DNA from: Lentisphaerota bacterium
Lineage (GTDB): Bacteria > Verrucomicrobiota > Kiritimatiellia > UBA8416 > JAFGIZ01
DNA length: 7,813 bases
NCBI GenBank assembly: GCA_016929365.1
Contig: JAFGIZ010000223.1
Coordinates: 1-7,813 of the forward strand
Direction of reading: 5' to 3'
Shown here piece by piece: positions 1 to 5,707 of the stretch (the first letter of the stretch is position 1; the number at the start of each line of letters is the position of its first letter). Under the pieces are notes generated by a model. The model was given only the letters and a program-made list of their open reading frames with translations, was not told the origin of the DNA and ran no database searches. The position numbers and the translations under genes were made by a program.

Positions 1-710
1 CCTTCACCGCCGCCCATGGGATGATCCACCGGGTTCATCACCACACCGCGCACCCGCGGCCGGGCCCCGCGCCACCGCCGCCGGCCGGCCTTGCCGTCCC
101 TGGTCCCCGAGTGCTCCACGTTGCCCACCTGCCCTACCGTCGCCAGGCACGCCGTGTTTACCATCCGGACCTCGCCGGACGGCAGCCGCACGTGCGCCAG
201 CCGGCCTTCGCGGGCCACCAGCTGCGCCCCGCCGCCCGCCGAGCGCACCAGCCGCGCGCCGCGTCCCGGCTCCAGCTCGATGTTGTGCACGACGGTCCCC
301 AGCGGAATGCGCTCCAGCGGCAGCGCGTTCCCGGGGACCGGCTCGGCTTCCGGACCCGCGCTGACCGTGGCGCCCACCCGCAAACCCATCGGCGCCAGGA
401 TGTAGGCTTTCTCGCCGTCGGCGTAATGCAGCAGCGCAATGTTCGCCGAGCGGTTGGGGTCGTATTCGATTCCCGCCACCTTCGCGGGAATCCCGCGTTT
501 CGTCCTCCGGAAATCCACGATGCGGTAACGCCGCTTGTGCCCGCCGCCCCGCCGGCGGACCGTCACGCGTCCCGCGGAATTCCGCCCGGAGCTCCGCTTT
601 TGGCGCCCCAGCAGGCTGCGCTCGGGCGACTCCCGCGTCACCTCCGCAAAATCCGACACCGTCGCAAAACGCCGACCCGGCGTCGTCGGTCTATATTTTC
701 GCATCGCCAT
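1..710 (-). CDS. rplB: 50S ribosomal protein L2, 5' part (runs off left edge)
   Basis: L2 is a primary 23S rRNA-binding protein next to the peptidyl-transferase centre, needed for joining of the subunits. I translated this frame by hand; 236 codons are visible and the frame is still open at base 1. The protein begins MAMRKYRPTTPGRRF, carries the RNA-binding stretch GGGHKRRYRIVDF (about residues 55-67) and EYDPNRSANIAL (82-93), and ends in MNPVDHPMGGGE (225-236). His230 matches the conserved E. coli histidine (H229 without the initiator Met); the usual next histidine is Met232 here. E. coli L2 has 273 residues, so roughly 40 are missing. The ATG at 710 is preferred because GGAG lies 13 nt upstream (724-727); a second ATG at 704 would give MRKY and sits further from it. 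The gene follows rplW after 29 nt, the normal S10-operon order. Confidence 0.97.
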   Translation of the reverse strand, partial: MAMRKYRPTTPGRRFATVSDFAEVTRESPERSLLGRQKRSSGRNSAGRVTVRRRGGGHKRRYRIVDFRRTKRGIPAKVAGIEYDPNRSANIALLHYADGEKAYILAPMGLRVGATVSAGPEAEPVPGNALPLERIPLGTVVHNIELEPGRGARLVRSAGGGAQLVAREGRLAHVRLPSGEVRMVNTACLATVGQVGNVEHSGTRDGKAGRRRWRGARPRVRGVVMNPVDHPMGGGE

Positions 711-739
711 GGTTCAATCCGTTCTCCGTCCCGCTGCCT

Positions 740-1024
740 CTAGGTCGTCTCGATCCGGTCGCCCTCGCGCAGCATCACGACCGCGCGTTTCCACGCCGCC
801 CGGCGGCCGAATCCGGCCGTGCGCTCACGCTTCGGCTTGCCCGCATAGCGCATCGTGTTCACCTTCGCCACGCGTACCTTGAAAAGCGTTTCCACCGCGT
901 GCTTGATCTCCGGCTTGTTCGCCGTCACAGCCACCTTGAAAAAATAGCGGTTCTGCGAGGCCGTCAGGGCCGTGCCCTTTTCCGTCATCTGCAGTTCCTG
1001 AATCACCTCGCCGGGCGCCTTCAT
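740..1024 (-). CDS. rplW: 50S ribosomal protein L23
   Basis: L23 binds 23S rRNA domain III at the mouth of the peptide exit tunnel and is the docking site for trigger factor and SRP. The 94-residue product has the usual family length. It shows the N-terminal MTEKGTAL element (residues 13-20), YFFKVAVTANKPEIKHAVE (27-45), LFKVRVAKVNT (47-57), and the basic loop GKPKRERTAGFGRRAAWKRA (62-81) that contacts rRNA. The ATG at 1024 overlaps the rplD stop in an ATGA arrangement and has a strong AAGGAG site 8 nt upstream, so the much longer reading of this frame back to 1429, through rplD out of phase, is not the gene. The long central ANKPEIKHAVE form and the basic loop recall PVC-group L23 proteins, from memory. 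Stop is TAG. Confidence 0.97.
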   Translation of the reverse strand: MKAPGEVIQELQMTEKGTALTASQNRYFFKVAVTANKPEIKHAVETLFKVRVAKVNTMRYAGKPKRERTAGFGRRAAWKRAVVMLREGDRIETT

Positions 1025-1671
1025 GCCGCCGTCTCCTTCTTTCCGCCGCTGCCGGACAGCCGGCCTTCCAGCACCGCCAGGCCGCTCCGGTCGGCCACGA
1101 TCAGCGGGTACCGCACCAATTCGTACACGCCGACATCCGCGGCCCGCGCCAGCGCCACGCCCGGCACGTTCCGCGCCGCCCGCGCCAGTTCCGGCCCCAC
1201 CGTCTCGCTCACGAACAGGGCCGGCGCCGTCACGCCCAAGGCCTTCATCAGCGCCGCAAAATGCCGCGTCCGCGCCTCCGGCAGATCGAAGGCCTCGACC
1301 ACCTTGACGCCTCCCTCGGCCAGCCGGTCGCTCAACGCGCGCCGGAAGGCCAGCCGCGCCACCTTCCGGTTGATTTTCTTGCGGTAATCGCGCGGCCGGG
1401 GCCCGAACACCACCGCCCCGCCCCGCCACAACGGCGATTGCCGGTAGCCGGCCCGCGCGCGGCCCGTGCCTTTCTGGCGCCAGGGTTTGCGGTTGCTGCC
1501 CGCCACTTCGCCCTTGCTCAAGGTCGAGGCCGTGCCCGCGCGCCCGGCCGCCCGCGTGGCCGTCACCGCCTCGTGCACCGCCTGCCCGCCCTTGTCCCGG
1601 ACCAGCAGGCCGTCCGCCAATTCCACCGCGCCGGCGGCTTCGCCCGCCGTATTGTACACGTCCAGTTTCAT
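1021..1671 (-). CDS. rplD: 50S ribosomal protein L4
   Basis: L4 is an early assembly protein of the large subunit whose extended loop lines the peptide exit tunnel near the macrolide site. In E. coli it also represses the S10 operon. The 216 residues show the hallmark loop GSNRKPWRQKGTGRARAG (58-75), followed by SPLWRGGAVVFGPRPRDY (79-96), KINRKVARLAFRRAL (99-113) and a C-terminal Rossmann-like part ending about residue 203. The short tail GSGGKKETAA is low in complexity. The start ATG at 1671 shares the ATGA overlap with the rplC stop and has AGGA 7 nt upstream (1679-1682), inside the rplC end. The ATGA overlaps on both sides suggest translational coupling with rplC and rplW. No loop change typical of macrolide resistance is evident by eye. 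Confidence 0.97.
   Translation of the reverse strand: MKLDVYNTAGEAAGAVELADGLLVRDKGGQAVHEAVTATRAAGRAGTASTLSKGEVAGSNRKPWRQKGTGRARAGYRQSPLWRGGAVVFGPRPRDYRKKINRKVARLAFRRALSDRLAEGGVKVVEAFDLPEARTRHFAALMKALGVTAPALFVSETVGPELARAARNVPGVALARAADVGVYELVRYPLIVADRSGLAVLEGRLSGSGGKKETAA
1033..1038 (-). promoter_or_regulatory. Shine-Dalgarno site deciding the rplW start inside rplD
   Basis: AAGGAG on the minus strand lies 8 nt before the rplW ATG at 1024 and within the last codons of rplD. It shows that L23 begins at MKAPGEV rather than at an earlier codon in the same frame, and that rplW can be loaded independently as well as by coupling through the ATGA overlap. Confidence 0.8.
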
Positions 1672-2300
1672 CGCTTCTTCCTCGCCCGCCGCACCATGAC
1701 CATACCCCCGGACGGACCCGCGACCGCGCCCTTGACGAGCAATAGATTATCCTCGCCGCGGATGCCTACGACCTGCAGGTTCTGCTGCGTCACGCGCACC
1801 CGCCCCATGTGGCCCGGCATCCGCTGCCCCTTGGCCACCCGCGCCGGATACGAGCACTGGCCGATGGACCCCACGCGCCGCACCGAATGGCCGCCGTGCG
1901 TCTTCGGTCCGCCCCGCATGTTGTGCCGCTTCACCACGCCCTGGAAACCGCGGCCCTTGCTGATCCCCGTGACGTCCACGTGCGTCACGCCCTCGAACAC
2001 CGTCACATCCACGGTCTGACCCGCCTCCGGAGACGCATCGCCCGCCGGCGCAACCTCGCGGATCCGGGCGCACGACTCCACGCCCGCGCGTTTAAGATGG
2101 CCCGCCTGCGCCTTGCCCGTCCGCCGCGCCGAACGCCGCCCGAACCCGAGCTGTACCGCGTCGTACCCGTCCCGGGCCGCCGTCTTGCGCTGCACCACCA
2201 CGCACGGTCCCGCCTCGATAACGGTCACCGCCACCCGGCGGCCCTCCCCGTCGAGCACCTGGGTCATGCCCAGCTTCCTGCCTATTAAACCCTCAACCAC
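1668..2300 (-). CDS. rplC: 50S ribosomal protein L3, GTG start
   Basis: L3 binds the 3' end region of 23S rRNA and sends a long loop towards the peptidyl-transferase centre; it is one of the first proteins in 50S assembly. The 210-residue product matches E. coli L3 (209) along its length: GLIGRKLGMTQVL (4-16), VTVIEAGPC (25-33), the core VDVTGISKGRGFQGVVKRH (108-126), GSIGQCSYPARV (144-155), and RVTQQNLQVV (169-178) then NLLLVKGAVAGPSGG (185-199). The residue at the E. coli Gln150 methylation site (PrmB target) is Ser150, as in many bacteria that lack that modification. The start is GTG at 2300, chosen because AGGAGA lies 8 nt upstream and the reading begins with the family N-terminus. It follows rpsJ after 18 nt and overlaps rplD by four bases. 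Confidence 0.97.
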   Translation of the reverse strand: MVEGLIGRKLGMTQVLDGEGRRVAVTVIEAGPCVVVQRKTAARDGYDAVQLGFGRRSARRTGKAQAGHLKRAGVESCARIREVAPAGDASPEAGQTVDVTVFEGVTHVDVTGISKGRGFQGVVKRHNMRGGPKTHGGHSVRRVGSIGQCSYPARVAKGQRMPGHMGRVRVTQQNLQVVGIRGEDNLLLVKGAVAGPSGGMVMVRRARKKR

Positions 2301-2308
2301 GCTGTGTT

Positions 2309-2314
2309 TCTCCT
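2309..2314 (-). promoter_or_regulatory. Shine-Dalgarno site deciding the GTG start of rplC
   Basis: The minus strand reads AGGAGA here, 8 nt before the GTG at 2300, within the 18-nt rpsJ-rplC gap. There is no ATG near the expected N-terminus of L3 (the first lies at Met12), so this site supports GTG initiation. Confidence 0.8.
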
Positions 2315-2318
2315 GCTG

Positions 2319-2627
2319 CTAAATCTTGATCGTAATATCCACGCCCGCGGGCAGATTCATCTTCTTCAATTCATCCACGGTCTTCGCCGTCGGCTCCACA
2401 ATGTCCAGCAGGCGCTTGTGCGTCCGCATCTCGAACTGGTCCATCGACTTCTTGTCCACGTGCGGGCTCCGGTTCACCGTGAACCGCTCGATCCGGGTCG
2501 GCAACGGGGTCGGACCGACAACCTGGGCGCCCGTATTCCGGGCCGTGTCAATAATGTCCGTCACGGCCTGGTCAAGCACCCCGTGATCGTATCCCTGTAA
2601 CCGAATGCGTATGCGTTGCTGTTCCAT
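2319..2627 (-). CDS. rpsJ: 30S ribosomal protein S10 (NusE)
   Basis: S10 is a head protein of the small subunit and, as NusE, partners with NusB in antitermination and with NusG in linking the ribosome to polymerase. The 102 residues are the standard length and align throughout: RIRIRLQGYDHGVLDQ (5-20), GPTPLPTRIERFTVNRSPHVDKK (38-60), FEMRTHKRLLDIVEPT (65-80) and LPAGVDITIKI (92-102). The loop holding His56-Val57-Asp58-Lys59 is the region changed in some tigecycline-resistant strains of other species; here it is the ordinary form. The ATG at 2627 comes 3 nt after the fusA stop. The best upstream purine site is GGAA about 10 nt away (2638-2641), so expression probably relies partly on coupling to fusA translation. 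In E. coli this gene opens the S10 operon behind a long leader; here no room for a leader exists. Confidence 0.98.
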   Translation of the reverse strand: MEQQRIRIRLQGYDHGVLDQAVTDIIDTARNTGAQVVGPTPLPTRIERFTVNRSPHVDKKSMDQFEMRTHKRLLDIVEPTAKTVDELKKMNLPAGVDITIKI

Positions 2628-2630
2628 GAA

Positions 2631-4778
2631 TTACCCGTTCCGTAAGGCGTCCCGCACAGCCGGCGGCGCAATCGCAAAATGCGCCGGCTCCATCGTGTAA
2701 CTGCCCCGGCCCCGCGTCAGCGACCGGATCACCGTCGAATATCCGAACAATTCCGCCAGCGGCACCTCGGCCTGCACCGCCTGCAGGGTCCCGCGCGCGA
2801 CCATTTCGCGGATCTTGCCGCGCCGGCCGTTCAGATCGCCCAGCACGTCGCCCATCTGTTCCGAGGGCGAGATGATGTCCAGGCGCATGATGGGCTCCAG
2901 CAACACCGGGCCCGCGCCGGCCACGGCCTCGCGGAACGCCAGCACCGCGGCCGACCGGAACGCCGTATCCGTAGAGGCCTCCGGATCCGCCGCGCCCCCC
3001 GTGACCCGCACCTCCAGGTCCGTCAACGGATAGCGCGCCAGCACCCCCGTGGCAATCCCGTCCTCGATCCCGCTTCGCAGCGCGGCCCGGAAGGCCCGCG
3101 GCACGTCGCGGTCCGAAACCGCTTCCTCGATCCGGACCCCGCTGCCCCGTTCCAGGGGCGAGACCTCCAGGGCCACCCGGGCATATTGCCGCGTCCCCCC
3201 GCTTTCGCGGTCGAAAATGTGCTCCGCCTCCGCCGCGGCCGTGACCGTCTCGTGATACGCGACCATCGGCGTGCCCGTCTTGGCCTTGACGTTGAATTCC
3301 CGCATCAGGCGGTCGACCACAATCTCCAGGTGCAACTCGCCCATGCCGCTCAAAATGGTCTGCCCGGTTTCTTCGTCGGTCCGCACGCGGCAGGTGGGGT
3401 CCTCTCCCGCCAGCTCCTCCAGCGCGGCATCCAGCTTGTCGCGGTCGGCGCGCGTCCGCGGTTCGATGGCCATAAACATCACCGGCTCCGGGAAGCGCAT
3501 GCCTTCCAGAACGACCGGCGCATTCTCCGCGCAGAGCGTATCGCCCGTCGTCGACGCTTTCAGCCCCACCAGGCCGCCGATCTCACCCGAGTACAGCGCG
3601 TCCACCTCCTCGCGGCTGTCCGAGTGCAGGCGCACGATCCGCGTAATCCGTTCCCGCGTGCGCGTACGCGGATTGTACACGCGCAGGCCCCGCTTCAGGG
3701 CGCCCGAGTAAATGCGAACAAAAGCCAGCTTGCCCACGTACGCATCCCGCGCCAGTTTAAAGACCAGCGCCGTCAGCGGCCCGCCGTCGTCCGCCTCGCG
3801 GTGCACGGGTTCGCCGCTCTTGGGATGGCGCCCCTCCACCGCCGCGATGTCCAGCGGCGACGGCAGATACTCCGCCACCGCGTCCAGGAGCGGCTGGACC
3901 CCCTTGTTGCGCAGGGCCGATCCGCACAGCACCGGCACCAGCCGGTTGCCCAGAACCGCCCGGCGCAGACCCGCGCGCAGGGTATCCGGCGCCACGTCCG
4001 CGTTCTCCAGGAAGGCTTCCAGGACGCCTTCATCCTGCTCGGCCGTCTTTTCCACCAGCGCGGCCCGCGCCGCCTCCGCCGCGCCGGCCAGTTCCCGCGG
4101 AATATCCGAAACCGTCAGCTCCGCCCCCAGCGTCTCTTCCCGGTACGACACGGCCCGCATCGCCACCAGGTCGAGCACACCGCGAAAGCCGTCCTCGCAG
4201 CCCCACGGCAGTTGGACCGGCACCGCGTTGGCCCCGAGCCGCTCCCGCAGGGCCTCCACGACCCCCGCGAAATTCGCGCCCATGCGGTCCATCTTGTTCA
4301 CGAACGCCAGGCGCGGAACCCGGTAACGCTGCGCCTGGCGCCAGACCGTCTCCGATTGCGGCTGCACGCCGCCCACCGCGCAGAACACGCCGACCACCCC
4401 GTCCAGCACGCGCAGGGCGCGCTCGACCTCAACCGTAAAGTCCACGTGGCCCGGCGTATCGATGATGTTCACCTGCATGTCCCGCCAGGTGCAGGTCGTC
4501 GCGGCGCTCGTAATGGTAATGCCCCGCTCTTTTTCCTGGTCCATCCAGTCCATCACCGCCGTCCCGTCATGCACTTCGCCCATCTTGTGCACGCGCTTGG
4601 CATAAAACAGGATCCGCTCCGTGATGGTCGTCTTGCCCGCGTCGATGTGCGCCACGATCCCGATATTGCGCACCCGGTCAAGCGGACGCGGCCGGTCCGG
4701 CGCCGACCGTTCCCGCCGACGCGACCCGCTGTCCTGTTTCTTCTGTTCCAAGGTTACGACCATCTTCCGGGTTACCAT
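2631..4778 (-). CDS. fusA: Elongation factor G, with divergent domain IV
   Basis: EF-G is the cytosolic GTPase that drives tRNA-mRNA translocation and, with RRF, ribosome recycling. Read from the ATG at 4778 it has 715 residues (E. coli 704). GTPase motifs are intact: AHIDAGKT (43-50), RGIT (85-88), DTPGH (107-111), NKMD (161-164) and CGSA (285-288). Domains II-III follow (about 335-510), including ILSGMGELHLEIVVDR (475-490), then domains IV-V, with LLEPIM (626-631), GDVLGDLNGRRG (643-654), VPLAELFGYS (672-681) and RGRGSYTME (689-697). Domain IV is unusual: GGAADPEAST (594-603) stands where E. coli has FGSYHDVDSS, so His583 aligns with Asp598. About 36 residues precede RNIGIVAHIDAGK, against under ten in E. 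coli. The start is uncertain: ATG 4778 overlaps the rpsG stop (ATGGTAA), and ATG 4763 has GGAAG almost touching it. In-frame codons further upstream, to 4937, lie inside rpsG and are rejected. The main family is sure; the subfamily is not. Confidence 0.95.
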   Translation of the reverse strand: MVTRKMVVTLEQKKQDSGSRRRERSAPDRPRPLDRVRNIGIVAHIDAGKTTITERILFYAKRVHKMGEVHDGTAVMDWMDQEKERGITITSAATTCTWRDMQVNIIDTPGHVDFTVEVERALRVLDGVVGVFCAVGGVQPQSETVWRQAQRYRVPRLAFVNKMDRMGANFAGVVEALRERLGANAVPVQLPWGCEDGFRGVLDLVAMRAVSYREETLGAELTVSDIPRELAGAAEAARAALVEKTAEQDEGVLEAFLENADVAPDTLRAGLRRAVLGNRLVPVLCGSALRNKGVQPLLDAVAEYLPSPLDIAAVEGRHPKSGEPVHREADDGGPLTALVFKLARDAYVGKLAFVRIYSGALKRGLRVYNPRTRTRERITRIVRLHSDSREEVDALYSGEIGGLVGLKASTTGDTLCAENAPVVLEGMRFPEPVMFMAIEPRTRADRDKLDAALEELAGEDPTCRVRTDEETGQTILSGMGELHLEIVVDRLMREFNVKAKTGTPMVAYHETVTAAAEAEHIFDRESGGTRQYARVALEVSPLERGSGVRIEEAVSDRDVPRAFRAALRSGIEDGIATGVLARYPLTDLEVRVTGGAADPEASTDTAFRSAAVLAFREAVAGAGPVLLEPIMRLDIISPSEQMGDVLGDLNGRRGKIREMVARGTLQAVQAEVPLAELFGYSTVIRSLTRGRGSYTMEPAHFAIAPPAVRDALRNG

Positions 4779-5242
4779 GCGTAATGTGCAAAAGCCTTGT
4801 TTGCCTGGGCCATGCGGTGCGTATCGTCCCGTTTCTTGATCACGTTGCCTTCGTTGTTGAAGGCGCTCATCAGCTCGGATGCGACCGCTTCCCGGGACGG
4901 CGTGCCCCGCCGGCCCGTCGACGCCTGCACCAGCCACCGCAGCGCGAGCGCCAGCTGCCGGTCCCGGTTGATTTCCACCGGCACCTGGTACGTGGCGCCC
5001 CCCACGCGGCGCGACTTCACTTCCACGCGAGGCTTCATGTTGTCCACCGCGCGCACCAGCACCTCCAGCGGATCGCGTTCCATCCGTTCCCGGATATGAT
5101 CCAGCGCTCCGTACACGATCTGCTCGGCCGTCGACTTCTTGCCCCGCCGCATCACGTAATTAATGATCCGCGCTACGAGCTCGCTGTTATACCGCGGGTC
5201 CGGCGTCGGCTCCCGTTTTTCTGCCCGTCTACGTCTGGCCAT
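4772..5242 (-). CDS. rpsG: 30S ribosomal protein S7
   Basis: S7 starts assembly of the 30S head by binding the 3' major domain of 16S rRNA, and it lies at the tRNA exit site and mRNA exit. The 156-residue protein has the usual length of the shorter bacterial form: basic N-terminus MARRRRAEKR, SELVARIINYVMRRGKKSTAE (20-40), the signature beta-hairpin region VEVKSRRVGGATYQVPVEI (73-91), and the C-terminal VIKKRDDTHRMAQANKAFAH (134-153) ending AHYAW. The ATG at 5242 has AGAGGA 7 nt upstream (5250-5255). It follows rpsL after 21 nt, and its TAA stop overlaps the upstream fusA start candidate. In E. coli S7 represses str-operon translation through a structured rpsL-rpsG spacer of about 100 nt; the spacer here is too short for that element. 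Confidence 0.98.
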   Translation of the reverse strand: MARRRRAEKREPTPDPRYNSELVARIINYVMRRGKKSTAEQIVYGALDHIRERMERDPLEVLVRAVDNMKPRVEVKSRRVGGATYQVPVEINRDRQLALALRWLVQASTGRRGTPSREAVASELMSAFNNEGNVIKKRDDTHRMAQANKAFAHYAW

Positions 5243-5263
5243 GCTCCGTTCCTCTCAACCGCC

Positions 5264-5638
5264 TCAGCCCTTCGGCCGCTTGGCCCCGTACTTCGACCGC
5301 CCGCGCTTCCGTCCGTCCACGCCCAGGCTGTCATGGGTCCCGCGCACGATATGATAGCGCACGCCCGGCAAATCCTTGACGCGCCCGCCCCGCACCAGCA
5401 CCACGCTGTGCTCCTGCAGGTTGTGGCCCACGCCCGGGATATACGCCGTCACCTCGTACCCCGAGGTCAAGCGGACACGCGCCACCTTCCGCAACGCCGA
5501 GTTCGGTTTCTTCGGTGTCTGCGTCTTGACCGCCAGGCACACGCCCCGCCGCTGCGGGCACCCCATCAGGGCCGGCGCCTTGCGCTTGCGCTGTATCTGT
5601 TTGCGGCCTTTCCGCACCAGTTGATTAATTGTCGGCAT
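5264..5638 (-). CDS. rpsL: 30S ribosomal protein S12
   Basis: S12 sits at the decoding centre between body and shoulder of the small subunit and tunes accuracy. The 124 residues (MPTINQLVRKGR to AKRPKG) match the family from end to end. Key parts are GCPQRRGVC (26-34), TPKKPNSALRKVARVRLTSG (41-60), the PGVGHNLQEHS loop (68-78), GGRVKDLPGVRYHIVRG (84-100) and GRSKYGAKRPKG (113-124). Lys43 and Lys88, whose replacement gives streptomycin resistance in E. coli, are both present, so S12 itself looks streptomycin-sensitive. Asp89, the target of RimO methylthiolation, is also present. The ATG at 5638 is chosen over an in-frame ATG 27 nt upstream because the product then begins exactly at the conserved MPTINQL and has GGAGAAAGGA just upstream. 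The stop is TGA. Confidence 0.98.
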   Translation of the reverse strand: MPTINQLVRKGRKQIQRKRKAPALMGCPQRRGVCLAVKTQTPKKPNSALRKVARVRLTSGYEVTAYIPGVGHNLQEHSVVLVRGGRVKDLPGVRYHIVRGTHDSLGVDGRKRGRSKYGAKRPKG

Positions 5639-5644
5639 CCGTGT

Positions 5645-5654
5645 TCCTTTCTCC
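5645..5654 (-). promoter_or_regulatory. Shine-Dalgarno site deciding the rpsL start
   Basis: The minus strand reads GGAGAAAGGA, with AAAGGA ending 6 nt before the ATG at 5638. This fixes the rpsL start at the conserved MPTINQL. The in-frame ATG at 5665 would place this site inside the coding region. Confidence 0.8.
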
Positions 5655-5663
5655 GTCCCGGGC

Positions 5664-5690
5664 AAAAGAGTCGGGAGTCTACCAGACCCG
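5664..5690 (-). terminator. Weak terminator- or attenuator-like hairpin between rpoC and rpsL
   Basis: Read on the minus strand, CGGGTCT (5684-5690) can pair with AGA-CT-CCCG (5672-5680) around the 3-base loop GGT: seven pairs with a two-base bulge, or six with one G-U pair. Four further bases lead to TTTT (5664-5667). It lies 17 nt after the rpoC stop and before the rpsL ribosome binding site. The stem is short and the T-run is only four bases, so at most partial termination is expected; it could equally be a pause site, an RNA processing site or chance. Confidence 0.35.
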
Positions 5691-5707
5691 TCTCACCCCG
5701 TGCAAGC

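Noticed and set aside
21..743. Plus-strand frame of 240 codons over rplB
   Set aside because: It is antisense to a clearly real L2 gene and encodes a Pro, Arg and His-rich sequence without any motif.
740..1429. A 229-residue reading of the rplW frame beginning inside rplD
   Set aside because: Residues before MKAPGEV are low-complexity Gly, Ala and Arg read out of phase through rplD; the ATGA overlap and AAGGAG site place the true start at 1024.
3075..3203. Idea that the fusA gene is a Tet(M)-type ribosomal protection gene
   Set aside because: Domain V, the GDVLGDLNGRRG loop, the MGELHLEIVVDR element and the str-operon position are those of EF-G; only a short piece of domain IV shows a faint likeness.
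2679..4784. Long open frame of about 700 codons on the plus strand, antisense to fusA
   Set aside because: It mirrors fusA codon for codon; such frames arise in GC-rich genes because the third codon position is G or C. Its product is rich in Arg, His, Pro and Ala with no recognisable domain, and no ribosome binding site or family resemblance was seen.
4779..4937. An upstream extension of EF-G into rpsG
   Set aside because: These 53 codons are an out-of-phase reading of rpsG and match no EF-G N-terminus.
5639..5665. A nine-residue N-terminal extension of S12 (MPGTEKGTR)
   Set aside because: It would include the ribosome binding site, and the family begins at MPTINQL.
5661..5666. CCCGGG palindrome just after the hairpin as a possible operator
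   Set aside because: A six-base GC palindrome is expected by chance in DNA of this composition, and the printed bases here only form part of it.
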